NCBI GenBank assembly: GCA_017163975.1
Contig: JAFFSR010000136.1
Span: 6,259,501-6,323,500, forward strand
DNA length: 64,000 nucleotides
Direction of reading: 5' to 3'
Origin: Anastatus disparis
Taxonomy: Eukaryota; Arthropoda; Insecta; Hymenoptera; Eupelmidae
Positions 12,443-25,014 of the stretch are shown one piece after another (the first letter of the stretch is position 1; every line of letters begins with the position of its first letter). A program made the position numbers and the translations under genes. Below the pieces are notes generated by a model. It made no database searches and was not told the origin of the DNA. It saw only the letters and a program-made list of their open reading frames with translations.

Positions 12443-13451
12443 TCGATATAGTTTCATGGGTTTTGAAAATGGAGTTTTTTTTGTATTTATTCATTCTCGA
12501 CATCGTGTAAGTGCTTTCAAGTTTTCAGATATAATCCACAGATCATGCCGTTAGCCTTATCGTATTCCTTGAGTATCTAAATTTAATTTTAAAAATATAT
12601 TTAAATATTATATAATATTTCCATTTAGTATTTGCACAGTCAAGATAGTCCAGTCACTGCACCCTAAATCATTATTAAGAAATCATAATCATTTTACAGA
12701 TATCCAGATATTTCTTTTTCATTATTTATTTATTTATTATTTTTTTATATTAAACAACGTAAGATCTCATAGCTGTAATTATAAAATATCATTTTCAAAA
12801 GCATTAATGACATTATAAGAACGATCAAGCGTTATTGATCAGACGAAATTCGCTGATTTTAAAATGTTTATTAACACCTCGTATCATTCATCGGCAGCTC
12901 CCTGGTTTGTTTTTGCATTGTTTCTCTTTACATACCAAAACCATCAACAAATCTGTGAATCAATTTTTATCTGTATGAAATTCTAAATTTTAAATCTCAT
13001 TCTCTCTCTTTTTATTTTAAATAACCGAGATTTCTCTAATTCATTTTATTTTTATAGTCGAGGGGCAAACTACATAAGTCGTGGCCGATCGAGGTCCTCG
13101 ATTCTACCCAGGTTTTTTAATGTATTTTGACCTGCTGAATCCGAATTTTTTGGGTAGAAAGTCTGAAAATGGCGCATTTAATTATTATTAGCAATTTTTA
13201 TAAACAAATTATAATAAGCGTTTTTTCCAGGAAAAAAAAATTTTATCATATTTTTTAGGTTATTTTGAGCAAAAAAGGTTCTAACGAACATATTGCTAAA
13301 ATGCACTGAATCGGCAGAAAAAAATCGCAAAGTTTGAAAAAACGCGATTTTTCAAAACTTTGACAGCTTATAGCTCAGCTTCTACTGCTTTAATTTTAAC
13401 TCACAATAGCTTAAATTGTTTGTTAAAATGTTTAACTTGAAGATCACAGTA

Positions 13452-13528
13452 CTGCCGTCCAAAGTAAGAAAACCTTAACTACAATGGGATTCCAATGTAG
13501 TTAACCACTTTTATACTTTGGACGGCAG
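13452..13528. repeat. Hairpin in the loop of the 13054-14009 palindrome
   Basis: CTGCCGTCCAAAGTA pairs with TACTTTGGACGGCAG, and inside it AACTACA pairs with TGTAGTT. The stem is GC-richer than its surroundings. Confidence 0.7.
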
Positions 13529-13572
13529 AGTAATTAGCAACAGTATCTATAATGATTACATTACTCATTAAT

Positions 13573-13658
13573 CGCTCAAAAAAGTACCGTTTACGCGCAC
13601 ACGCGCGACGCCAGGGTCTGTATATATAGGTAAGCTGTAAACAGTACTTTTTTGAGCG
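13573..13658. repeat. Second hairpin in the loop of the 13054-14009 palindrome
   Basis: CGCTCAAAAAAGTACCGTTTAC pairs, with one mismatch, with GTAAACAGTACTTTTTTGAGCG. The loop contains ACGCGCACACGCGCGACGCC, so both hairpins bring GC-rich tips into an AT-rich element. Confidence 0.7.
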
Positions 13659-14020
13659 GTCAGTTAAAATTAAAGCAATAGAAGCTGAGCTATAAGCTGT
13701 CAGGTTTGAAAAATCGCGTTTTTTCAAACTTTGCGATTTTTTTCTGCCGATTCAGTGCATTTTAGCAATATGTTCGTGAGAACCTTTTTTGCTCAAAATA
13801 ACCTAAAAAATATGATAAAATTTTTTTTTTCTGGAAAAAACGCATTTTTATAATTTGTTTATAAAAATTGCTAATAATAATTAAATGCGCCATTTTCAGA
13901 CTTTCCACCCGAAAAATTCGGATTCAGCAGGTCAAAATAAATTAAAAAAACCTGGGTAGAATCGAGGACCTCGATCGGCCACGACTTATGTAGTTTGCCC
14001 CTGGACTATTATATTCACAT

Positions 14021-14188
14021 TAATACCCTGGTAGAAATGTGAGCATTAAAAATGGTGTGTATAAAAATTTGAGGTTATTAGTAATAATAATGCCAAAGAA
14101 ATGGCCAATAAATGTTAAAAAAAGCGTTTTCATTTCTACTGGCCAAAAAATGGTAAAAAAAACGTTTCAATTTCCACCAGGGTATTAT
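14021..14188. mobile_element. MITE with TAATACCCTGGTNGAAA ends
   Basis: The left end TAATACCCTGGTAGAAA and the right end TTTCCACCAGGGTATTA are inverted repeats. A 168-base non-coding body contains internal echoes (ATGGCCAATAAATG and TACTGGCCAAAAAATGG). It lies 11 bases from the preceding palindrome. Confidence 0.7.
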
Positions 14189-15656
14189 TAATATTAATAC
14201 TATCTATTAATGATCAACAATAGACTAGACATATCATTCTTTAATTTGTTATTTCTAGAAGTCGTTAATTTATTTTATTACTTAAGTACTTCCTAAACTG
14301 CACTTTCAATCTTTGAACTTAAATTTAGTATTTTACTTTGATTTCGATTAATTTTTAATTTTCTCATTAAAAGATATAACAGTTTACTTCAACTTACAAA
14401 TCACTACTTATTTTACTAAAATCTTCCTTTGACAAGACTAATTTAATTAAGTGATTTATTATCCAAACTTTAAAGTTGCATCATTTTCTTTTCTTTAACT
14501 TTTTACATTTACCGTTATTTAAAACGTATCCTTTATTTCTTATATTTATTAAACAATTGACACAAAAATTGATTTTTAGCCAATATTTAGATACTTGTTT
14601 CATAACATCCATTCTTTATTAGTTTTTACCATTATTTATCAAATTCTTTATTTTTACTTTAATTTTGTTCATTTTTAAATAATGTAACAAAAATCTTGTC
14701 TGCTGTTTATAATAATTGAAAGAGGTATCTTGAAAACAATATTAATAAATGGTTTAATGGCCCACGGTCTCACTTCTTTTTTTTTGTCTTCATTAATTGT
14801 TATTTATAAATACCAGAACGTAATATGTATTGTAGATGTTATTGTCGGAGTGCCTATGACGACCGACTATCCTTAAAGCGTTATTTTCTTAAATCAGCTT
14901 CTTTCACTATAATAAAATGCTGCTCTTTCATAGTTATGTTGTATAAATACAATTTAGAAAAAAATTTCCCAAATTTTAATTTTGATCCTTTAAGCGTATT
15001 AGTCTTGACCATAGGTCATCTCGAAGTTATATTGCGCGTCCCGTTCTGCCTGTCTGTCAAACATGTGTTTGCACTTTAAATACGAGAACATTCTATACCA
15101 TTTTATTTTTTATGAATTCGAACTTAAATAAAGTATATGGTCGGCTTTGAAATATCCCCTTTTTTAACGTATACAAATTTGACGAATTTATGCCTTTGTT
15201 AGTTAGAAGTAAAAATCTTTAAACTGAAAGTTGCCAGATGTGGACAAAATAAAATTGAAATTCAATATACACTATTTATGTTGTGAGAGTAATATATTTT
15301 TTTTTCTCTTCTAAACATTACAAGGAATAGGAATAGCTTCATCTTTTGTGAACTCAAAGAAACTATTATCTCAAATAACAATATTATTTTATCATTTCTA
15401 TAGGACCAAAGTCACATTACGAATTCAATTTCATCTCATGAATGTATATACATAAATAAATTAAAAATTTCTGCGTGTTTAAACAAAGACAATTTAATTA
15501 CTTTTAATACTTAACTATTTTGTCTAAGAATACTATATTCTTAACCTCATGTAATATAAACTATATCTTTTTTTTCAGACAATTTAGAATAAATCGTATT
15601 TAGAAAAATTTAAAGAAAGCTATTAATTTTTTTTTTTAATTTGTCACGTAAACTTA
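14189..15656. other. AT-rich stretch, no supported gene
   Basis: Only short frames occur. The longest, 14825-15079 on the plus strand (84 codons), has no recognisable motif and sits in AT-rich DNA, so I do not call it. A somewhat more balanced patch covers 14820-15080. Confidence 0.4.
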
Positions 15657-16320
15657 CTAGGAGAATGTCACACCTCCGGATCACGGATTTTGCTCAAACT
15701 TCGGGATAAGTTTTCAGATGATAAAATATGGAAAAAGCTAAAGTTATAGTCATAAATACTCAATATTTCCCTAGTTACAGGCAGTTAAAGAAAATCACTG
15801 AAAAAGTTACTAGATTTTTAAACGCATATAGTTCTTTAGCGTCGATAGCTGCAAGCTTGAAATTTTTTTTAAATTAAAGCTGAGCTCAAATCCTTTCGAA
15901 ACAGTAGTTACAGCATATCAAAATATTATTTTTTCCCAAAGTTAGAGCGTAATAAGCATTGGACCTAATTTCAGCTTTTATTATTAATTAATGTTTTTAA
16001 AAGAAAAATCAGGTCCAATGTTTATCATGCTCTAACTTTGGGAAAAAATAATATTTTCACATGTTATAACTACTAATTCGAAAGTATTTGAGCTCAGCTT
16101 TAATTTAAAAAAAGTTTCAAGCTTGTAGCTGTCAATGCTAAAGAACTATATGCGTTTAAAAATCTAGTAACTTTTTTAGTGATTTTCTTTAATTGCCTGT
16201 AACTAAGGAAATATTGAGTATTTATGACTATAACTTTAGCTTTTTCCATATTTTATCATCTAAAAACTTATCCCGAAGTTTAAGCAAAATCCGTGATCTG
16301 GAGGTGTGACACTCTCCTAG
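15657..16320. mobile_element. 664-base palindromic element, copy 1 (TTA duplication)
   Basis: The ends are CTAGGAGA and TCTCCTAG, followed inward by inverted GTCACACCTCC and GGATCACGGATTTTGCTCAA. The arms pair along nearly their whole length around a centre near 15985. TTA flanks both sides (15654-15656 and 16321-16323). A second copy of exactly the same length lies at 53336-53999 with a TCA duplication, so the duplication is 3 bases, TNA. PIF/Harbinger elements make 3-base TWA duplications, which makes that superfamily possible, but no transposase is present to test it. Confidence 0.85.
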
Positions 16321-17955
16321 TTAGCCAAATAAAGAACTTGCGAATTGCCTATTCCACTTCTGATGTAAAAATGGATTATATGAGGTAAATAATATAAAAA
16401 TAACAACTCTGATTTTATCCCATGTAAACAAATTATGTATAAATTTTACATAATTTATACATAGTAACCTATGTATAGATTGTGTTAAGAAATGAACATG
16501 CATAGTCTATGCATAAATTATGTATGCTCAGTTTTTCTTTTGTAAGTGAATTTTATTTTTTTTTTGTTTATAAAAAAAAAGCAACCAAATATTTTATGCA
16601 ATTATAAATATTTTTAACAATATTTTTACAATTTCATAAGAATAAAAGAATTTTATCACGGCGTTTTTTAATAAAAGAAGATTTATAAAAATTTCATAAA
16701 TAATATAGATTATACATAAAAGAGTTTTTAGATCCTATTTTGATATTACTCAAAGTATACGAATGTAAATTAAATTAAATTTATGTGATCATACAGTAAA
16801 ATTACGTTAAAATGTATGAATTTTTATTTAAATCGACATCAAATTATATTTTAATAAAAATTAATTTTCATGCAAACAAGTAAATCGAATCGGTCGAAAA
16901 CCGAATTAGCCACAAATAACTATATCATTTTAATGCATAGTTATTGAGCAAAATGAAGAAATTTTATAATAACAAAATTATTTTATCTCATAATTTTCAA
17001 ATAAAATAAAACCTATAAAAATTTCAGAAAATGGATAGGTTATATTAAGGATAACTCGTAGGTCTAATTTTATTTGAAAACTACGTGATAATATTATTTA
17101 ATTATTATTAAATTTATCATACTTGCATCTAGCGGGGACTGCTATTTTTTCTTATCAATTTTTATCATCAATACAAAAACTATTAGGCAAATACAGAGAG
17201 TTCGATTTCTTCTTAATAGCTACTTTTAATCCTAAAAGAATGTCTGTGAAATCTTGATTTTCATTTAAATTCATACAAGAATTTACATCAATCGAAAATT
17301 ACTTTATTTTTCAAAATAAGCGTCGCCATCCTGAAACGAATAATTATCCGTAGATAACCTCTTACATACGATGTACACGTTGTTAATTAGTCATTCTTTT
17401 TGAATTCTGTTCTTTTGAGAGGATTTGATGGGTTAAAAGGTCCACGTGTGTCCTGAAAATGAAAATAAAAATACCACAAAGATTTTGCTCTCACAGTACG
17501 CACAAAATTTTGAGGTTGAACTACTTTTTTCAACCACATTTTTTAAATAATATTGAATTTATACTTATCTGATTAATCTCCTGCGATTTATATAATACTG
17601 CACGGTGTGGTCTAATATTTTTAATAATTTTTTTTAATTTAAAACTTAACATTAAATTCGCAAACATTAAATAAAGAAGGAACCAATTTAACTGACTTGA
17701 TAACATAAAAATATTATATTTTGTTTACTTTTTCGACTAATCGATAGGTTTTCACTCTGAAGTTAAAAAATTATAAAGCCTATTTTCATGTTGTCAAATA
17801 TGTTAAATCTATGTCCAATGTAATTGTTCATAATTTTAAGTATTCCAAATTTATACCGAGATTTGTCACCTCAACTGTAAACATTCTTCATCTCAGTAAA
17901 GTATAATTATTAAACAGTCAAAAGATGCAGAAATCATTTTAAACTTTTTCAAATT

Positions 17956-18341
17956 AAGAGCAGGTCGTATATCTCTGTCCTCTTCTTATCAAAGAATTGA
18001 TTTTTTCACAAAAATTAATAATTGTAGCAAAAAATAAGAAGAAAGCCCCATCTCGTATAATAAAAAGCAAGATTTTCTTTGATGAGGAAAAATTATTTTT
18101 ATCGCTTCGTTTTTAAGAAAACCTTGAAAAACTTGAAAAATAGAGGTTAGGATGGACAATTCAGTTTTTCAAGGTTTTCTTAAAAACGAAGCGATAAAAA
18201 TAATTTTTCCTCATAAAAGAGAAACTTGCTTTTTATTATACGAGATGGGGCTTTCTTCTTATTTTTTGCTACAATTATTAATTTTTGTGAAAAAATCAAT
18301 TCTTTGATTAGAAGAGGACAGATATACTCGACCTCCTCTTA
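17956..18341. mobile_element. Palindromic MITE with TTAAGAGSAGGTCG ends
   Basis: AAGAGCAGGTCGTATATCTC at the left pairs with the right end, which complements to AAGAGGAGGTCGAGTATATC. The arms pair through AGCCCCATCTCGTATAATAA and TTTATCGCTTCGTTTTTAAG up to a short centre near 18150. The flanking words read TTAA at both ends. Non-coding. It lies in the spacer of the 16417-23230 element. Confidence 0.75.
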
Positions 18342-18806
18342 AAAAAGTTTTAATAAGTTTTATTTAATAAAAAAAATATCTAATTTTGCTACGTAATATT
18401 TACAACATGAGACTTATATGAATGTTAATAAATTCAAGTATATTTAAAAAAAATTCATCTGCATTTTTTGACATATGACAAACGTGTACCTTAATTTAAA
18501 TGAATTTCAAATGTCTTCGATGTGAAAGATATGTGATATGTCGTGTTATGCAATATAATATACATTAAATTTTTGTTATGTAAAACCAGTAACAAAAAAT
18601 TTTACTCATTTATACATGTAAAAATCTGTTTCTAATACTCTGTTATATATGATCTTAAGTGTATTTATATTTTTACTGCTTAAATTTGCTTGAAATAATA
18701 AATCTTGACTGACTTGACTGACTAATAATTCACATGACACTTTTTTAAAAACAAATTGATTAGTGCATTGTATTTTAATAAAAAGAATTTAATTAAATGT
18801 GATAAA

Positions 18807-19312
18807 TACATCTTTTTTACTTTATTTTATTGTTATGCATTCTCATTATTAAAGTTGGAGATGCAAAAAGTTTAAAGTAAATTTATTAAATTAAATAAAA
18901 CATTACCTTAGAAGATTATGACAAATAAGTACTCAGAATTCAGCTGGCAGACCACAATGGATGAAAATGTATAATTAAAAACAACTCCCTAATAAGATTA
19001 AGACTTGCATAAGACGAGTAGAGGCTGGACCAGAAATAACTGAAAAAATATAATTCATACATCTTTTTTATTTTATTTTATTTTTATGCATTCTCATTAT
19101 TTAAGTTAGAGTTGCAAAAAGTTAAGTCAATTTATTAAATTAAATAAAACATACCTTAGATGATGACAAATAGGTACTCGGAATTCAACTGGCAAACAAC
19201 AATGAATGATGATGTCGAGGATAATGTAGAATACAAAAAAACTTCCTAATAAGATTAGGAGACACACAAGATGAGTAGACGCTGGACCAGAGTACACTGA
19301 AAAAATGTAATT
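18807..19312. repeat. Tandem duplication of a roughly 250-base segment
   Basis: TACATCTTTTTTACTTTATT (18807) recurs as TACATCTTTTTTATTTTATT (19058). Both copies run through TATGCATTCTCATTATT, CCTTAGA..GATGACAAATA and TAATAAGATTA to GCTGGACCAGA. Small insertions separate the copies, so the duplication is not very recent. No coding frame. Confidence 0.7.
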
Positions 19313-20021
19313 TTATACATTGTACATAAAATATTTTTTAACAATAATTGATTTGTGAGTAAAAATAATAAATTGTTAGTTAGCTTTTGATGCATACAGA
19401 GTTGTGGTTGTGAATGAAATATATTCTATTTAAAATTAATTTGGCTTACAAAATGAATTTTTATTTATTGTATGTTTATTTATTTGTTAATTAGGTTAGG
19501 TTTGTTTAGAAATATTATTTATTATTATATAACTTAATAAAATAGTTTGAATTCATAATTGATTTTTTAGTAAATTATATTATAAAATTTAATAAAAACA
19601 GAATAGAATAAATATTTATCTAAAAATAATACTTACCTCGTTAACGGCTTTATCAACAATAATGATTTTGCAAATAACACAAAACAAAATTCTACGTGTT
19701 GAAACAAATGAATTTTTCAATACGCGCGATTCGCGATAATAAAGCTCGTTTCGAAACGAGGAACGATAGATCGGAACAGAGACCACATGATTGGTAATGT
19801 TGCCAACTGCTAAAAACATAGAAAAATTCTTGCCCCTTCATGGACATCCTGAAGTTGGCTGTTGGACGTCATGAGCAGGATTCTTTACCCAACACTGGTC
19901 CAGCTTCATTTAATGTTGGCAAATTTAATATATTTTTAAAAAACTATTAAAAATATTAGACCACACCGTGCAGTATTATATAAATCGCAGGAGATTAATC
20001 AGATAAGTATAAATTCCATAT

Positions 20022-21741
20022 TCCTCTTTTAAAAAAACGATGGCCGGATGTTGTGAAACATTTTATACTAAGAACGTGATTGGTGCGTTGAATAGAATCA
20101 TATGATTGGCGAAAAACGAGATTTGATTTACTATAATATGCTTAAATAAAATCATCGATTTAGAATTTAATAATAAAAATCATTGATAAAATAATTAAAT
20201 TATAATTATTTAGATATAGTTTGATTTTTTAAATATAATTATTAGTATAATCATCGCTAACTTCCGCTCACAAAAATTATTTTTGTGTGAAGTTGTCGAG
20301 AGTGCGAAGTACCGCTCTATATTCATTTGTCATTGTATATTTCAAATTAGAACATGGTAACAATTCTATGCCATTTACTTCTGAATTCTCTTTTTTAAAA
20401 ATTGTACTATAAAATTATATTAAGCAATAAATTTAGAAAATAGACAGATGTCATGAACTTTTTAGCTTATAAAAATATCATAAAATATTTATCTATGAGC
20501 CTGGCAAGTAATTTGGTAAATTTAAAATAAGATTTAAAATATTTCGGAATATTTTAAAATGAATAATAAAAAAACCGATAAGTAATACAATTTCGATGAT
20601 ATAATTTAGTATATAAAATATTTCTAGATTGACAGCTTAAAAATTTTTTTTTCAAAAATATATTATATTTACCTATGATGTACTATTTTTAAAAGTTTGT
20701 TTATTTAATTTCAAAATTCAAATTGAATCACGCTTAGAATAAACAGTTTCTCGAGAAAATAAAATAAAAAGTCTTTTGTTTGAAAGAATGATATAATTAC
20801 TATAATTAAGAAAATATAAATTAGAATTTTCATTTTTATTTGTATTTTAAAAATAGGAACGATATACATATCGTTAAGAATTGATTTGAACTATTTCATT
20901 TTTTATATATTTTATGGATTTCATATTGTTGGAAATATTAATTTTTAAATAACTTCATTCATTAGTTATTGAGAATTTAGGATTACAATATTACATATTA
21001 AAATTTTTCCGGTACCAGAAATTAAAAATTTATAAATGCTAATGAATAAATTTATTTAAAAATTTATACCATCTAATACGTTTTTTTTTCCTGAAATTTT
21101 GCATTAAAATGTGGAGATAGTCAATATTTATGAGTGTACGTGTAGTGTCCGTTTTATGTCTCCTTAAAATATGAAATTTTAAGTGATGATAAAACTGGAA
21201 AAGTCGTTTTTATAAACCACATTACATTGTATTAAAAACAAATGTTTTTAATCATGGATAATTTTACATGAGTATGTCCAGAGATCGATTTTGGAATTTT
21301 CTTAAGATATATCTTGAAAGTCAAATACATTAGATTGATATTAAAAATTATGTGTATGAAAAGTTATATATTTGTAAAACAACTTTTGACTTTGTAATAA
21401 TTTACGTTATTTAAATTTTGAAAGATTTAAGAAATATCTAAAAAATAATTTAAAAGTTTACTATTTCTTCAATTTTTTAAAATGATAATAAGAAAATGAA
21501 TATAGTGATGATATATCTTTTAAATGGGATTTATTTTTCTCGAAGTTTTCCGTGTCTATAAATTCACTGATGCTGCGTATATAACATCAATTTCTTTACT
21601 GATGCTGATATTAGTAGATATGAAATTATTATTATTTAATAATGAACAGAAAATAATAACACTATATTAACAGTCAATCATTAAAAATTTATATACATTT
21701 AGATTAGATATAGGGCGCGCTTGCGCGCAGGGATTTTCTAG
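20022..21741 (+). mobile_element. Helitron-like non-autonomous element, copy 1
   Basis: It starts TCCTCTTTTAAAAAAACG and ends GGATTTTCTAG, with a GC hairpin GCGCGCTTGCGCGC at 21715-21728, nine bases before the terminal CTAG. A 5' TC, a 3' CTRR and a hairpin about 10 bases upstream, without terminal inverted repeats or target duplication, are the Helitron signature. A direct copy lies at 25858-27627. The uninterrupted opposite arm of the host element (near 17545-17555) shows the empty site, and nothing was duplicated or lost on insertion. No Rep/helicase frame is present, so it is non-autonomous. Confidence 0.85.
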
Positions 21742-22304
21742 TATTTAAAAAATGTGATTGAAAAAAGTAGTTCAACCTCAAAATTTTGTGCAAATTGTGA
21801 GAACAAAATCTTTGTGGTATTTTTATTTTCATTTTCAGGGCACACGTGGACTTTTTAACCATTCAAATCCTCTCAAAAGAGTGAACTTATTCGTTTCAGG
21901 ATGGCAACGCTTATTTTGAAAAATAAAGTGATTTTCGATTGATGTAAATTCTTGTATGAATTTAAATGAAAATCAAGATTTCACAGACATTCTTTTAGGA
22001 TTAAAAGTAGCTATTAAGAAGAAATCGAACTCTCTGTATTTGCCTAATAGTTTTTGTATTGATGATAAAAATTGATAAGAAAAAATAGCAGTCCCCGCTA
22101 GATGCAAGTATGATAAATTTAATAATAATTAAATAATATTATCACGTAGTTTTCAAATAAAATTAGACCTACGAGTTATCCTTAATATAACCTATCCATT
22201 TTCTGAAATTTTTATAGGTTTTATTTTATTTGAAAATTATGAGATAAAATAATTTTGTTATTATTATAAAATGTCTTCATTTTGCTCAATAACTACGCAT
22301 TAAG

Positions 22305-22677
22305 AGGGGGCCGAATTATCTGTCTTTGTCTAATAGCTTTTTTTATCTTTTTTATAAATACCATCCGTTCTAACAACAAAAAAATAGTAGCCCCCGCTAG
22401 ATATTAATATAATAAGTAAATTTTGTAATAACAACCTAATTGTTTTACCGCATAGTTTTTGAATAATATGAGACCTACCAAAAAAGGTTATATTCTAGGT
22501 TGTTAGTAGGTCTCATATTATTCAAAAACTACTCGATAAAACCATTTTCTTATTATTATAAAATTTACTTATTATATAAATATCTAGCGGGGGCTGCTAT
22601 TTTTTCTTCTTAAAACGGATGTGTTTATAAAAAAGATGAAAAACGCTATTAGATAAAGACAGATAATTCGGCCCCCT
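22305..22677. mobile_element. Palindromic MITE with AGGGGGCCGAATTATCTGTC ends
   Basis: The left end AGGGGGCCGAATTATCTGTC is inverted at the right. The arms (through TAGCCCCCGCTAGAT and TAGTAGGTCTCATATTATTC) pair up to a centre near 22495. It is absent from the opposite arm of the 16417-23230 element, where GCATTAAAATGATATAG reads through. Its arm sequence resembles older host sequence at 17000-17210 and 22010-22290, so a relative of the family was already part of the host element. Confidence 0.78.
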
Positions 22678-23230
22678 GTTGATATAGTTATTTGTTGCTA
22701 ATTCGGTTTTCGACCGATTCGATTTACTTGTTTTAACTATATTTATCGACCATCAAAGTGATATTAAAGTATGTTTGCATGAAAATTAATTTTCATTAAA
22801 ATATAATTTGATGTTGATTTAAATAAAAATTCATACATTTTAACGTTATTTTACTGTATGATCACATAAATTTAATTTAATTTACATGCGTATACTTTGA
22901 GTAATAGCAAAATAGGATCTAAAAACTCTTTTATGTATAATCTATATTATTTATGAAATTTTTATAAATCTTCTTTTATTAAAAAACGCCGTGATAAAAT
23001 TCTTTTATTCTCATAAAATTGTAAAAATATTGTTAAAAATATTTATAATTGCATAAAATATTTGGTTGCTTTTTTTTATAAATAAAAAAAAATAAAATTC
23101 ACTTACAAAAGAAAAACTGAGCATACATAATTCATGCATAGACTATGCATGTTCATTTCTTAACACAATCTATACATAGGTTACTATGTATAAATTATGT
23201 AAAGTTTTTACATAATTTTTTTACATGGGA

Positions 23231-23578
23231 TGTCTGATAAAAAATATTCTTTTTTAAAACTGTTGGGTGATTTGGTTGTACATAAGGCCTTGACGATTAG
23301 ACTGTAGTATGTATAGACCTGAACTAGACTGGCTCGTTCCTTGAGCCCTCACAGCCACTTTCCTTCTAGCTGTTTAGTATGTCCACTTTTCTCTTAGACC
23401 TCACATGTTTATACTTCTTGGCTTTACCCAGGTCACATTATTGTCGACTACAAAGGCCGCTGTTATAAAAATCATGTGTTGCCTGTTCCTTGTTTATTGT
23501 ATTACGGCCCTTTATGATATCAGTGTTGTGCACAGATGTGTAAACTCCTTGCATGAATAACGCGCAGCTTTCAATATA
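23231..23578. other. Unassigned higher-GC stretch
   Basis: About 300 bases (23260-23560) have near-average base composition and no internal repeat or long frame, for example AGCCCTCACAGCCACTTTCC and GGCTTTACCCAGGTCACATT. It stands out from the AT-rich background and could be a retroelement tail, a conserved non-coding piece or an RNA. I cannot identify it. Confidence 0.35.
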
Positions 23579-23849
23579 CACAGTAAAATTTATCATTTTA
23601 TGGCATTTTTATAACAATGCTAATATATAGTTTTTATAAGTATAAATAGCAAAATGCGCGCATGTTTGTAAAATTAACAAACTCCACGTATTAATTCTAC
23701 AAAAATTTTGTGTTGATTTTAAAAGTACACAGAAATTTTCTAATTACAATAAATTTTATGTTAATTTTATAAACATGTTTGTAAAATTTTAACACGAAAA
23801 TTTTTGTACGAAAAAAAATTTGACGAATTACACAAAATTTTTTACAGTG
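23579..23849. mobile_element. TA-flanked MITE, ACACAAAATTTT family
   Basis: TA is followed by CACAGTAAAATTT, and the right end is AAAATTTTTTACAGTG followed by TA. A TA duplication with a CACWGT terminus fits Tc1/mariner-type MITEs. The body includes TTGTAAAATTTTAACACGAA and GACGAATTACACAAAA, shared in inverted order with 37815-38074. Confidence 0.7.
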
Positions 23850-24119
23850 TAGTGATCTATTTTTTATTAAAAAAACACGAGAGACAGTTGTGGGGACTAG
23901 TCGACAGAAGCTATGCTTTCACTGTATGTATATATACATAGACAGTAGGGAGTGTGCCATTTGCGAAAATCCTAATTATTTTTTTTAATTAGAATTGAAT
24001 ATTTCTCACTTGATGTATTATCTATTAAAAAAATAATAATAATAATGAAGTTGGATTTAATCCTATAAAATCCAATTGGATTCCTAATTGGAATTCCAAT
24101 AAGATTTGCAATTATGAAT

Positions 24120-24790
24120 TCTGAAGAAAATTTTAATCATGAACACGAGGGATGACAAATTTTTAATATATTTATTTAAATATTTTGTTGGGAATCTATG
24201 TTGGATTTTCAATTGCAATTTGAATAAGATTTCTAATTGAAATTTCTAATTGAAATTTAAATAAAATTATAAATATAATTAAAAACAATATATTTTAACA
24301 ATAAATAAAACAGCTGTATTTTATTTTTTTCACATATAATACTTTAATAAAGGTATATACATGAAGTATATAAAATAATACAAACTATCATTAAAAAGGA
24401 CACAGATATATGACCTGCTTATTAGTTATTATTATATGTAAGTCAGTCCTATGTCTTTATTTAAAAAAATACTATCGTGTTAACTGTTTAAATACTGATT
24501 AAATAATTATTATTATTTATATGTTTCATGTATATATCTTGATTAAAGTATTAATAAAAAGTAAATGTGAAAAAAATAGAATAGTTGTTTTATTTATTGT
24601 TAAAATTCATTGTTTTCAATTATATTTATAATTTCATTAAAAATTCAATTATAAATCTTAGTGAGATTCCAATTGAAAATCCAATATGGATTCCTAACAA
24701 AATATTTAAATAAATATATTAAAAATTTGTTATCATGATTAAAATTTTCTTACGTTCATGATTAAAATTTTCTTCAATTCTCATTGGAAT
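24120..24790. repeat. Imperfect inverted repeat, about 670 bases
   Basis: TTTTAATATATTTATTTAAA (24159) and ATTTTGTTGGGAATC pair with the complement at about 24690-24735. ACAATAAATAAAACA (24300) pairs with TGTTTTATTTATTGT (near 24587). The spacer 24390-24480 includes TTATTAGTTATTATTATATG. The ends are diverged and no target duplication is visible. Non-coding. Confidence 0.55.
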
Positions 24791-25014
24791 TTCATTTTTT
24801 AAACGTGGAAGAGAGAAAGAGAGAATTTAGAATACAAGTGTATGTATATTTGACAGCTTGTGTATTTGTTGCTAAACAGTCAGAATCGTAACGCACGGTT
24901 TTTATGCGTTTCCTCATCCCGCCGGCCCAACCTCGTATGAGAAGTATAGCTCCAAAAATATATTTAACTTTAATATTTATTTAAAAATACAGATATAAAG
25001 TACATAAATTATAA

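Larger units (their letters stand above)
13054..14009. mobile_element. Long-arm palindromic element, GGGGCAAACTACATAAGTCG ends
   Basis: The left arm (13054-13405) is matched inverted by 13655-14009 almost base for base, starting ATAGTC then GGGGCAAACTACATAAGTCG and GTGGCCGATCGAGG. Arms of about 350 bases flank a 250-base loop. The loop holds two further hairpins (13452-13528 and 13573-13658), suggesting later insertions at the fold tip. A T/A-rich target flanks it but no exact duplication is proved. No coding frame. Confidence 0.75.
16417..23230. mobile_element. 6.8-kb element with 1.2-kb inverted arms, host to nested insertions
   Basis: The left arm (16417-17637) reads inverted in the right arm (19941-20021 plus 21742-23230). 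Landmarks are CATGTAAACAAATTATG at 16421, GCATAGTCTATGCAT near 16500, AGATTTTGCTCTCACAG near 17480 and CTCCTGCGATTTATATAATA near 17580. The right arm is split by a Helitron-like element (20022-21741) and a MITE (22305-22677). Both are absent from the left arm, so the empty sites are known. The spacer 17638-19940 carries a palindrome and a tandem duplication but no convincing transposase. Arm differences are modest but real, so it is old. Confidence 0.75.

Noticed and set aside
12090..12457. Two overlapping Lys/Phe-rich minus frames
   Set aside because: Both lie within the inverted 29-base repeats of the foldback and repeat with them.
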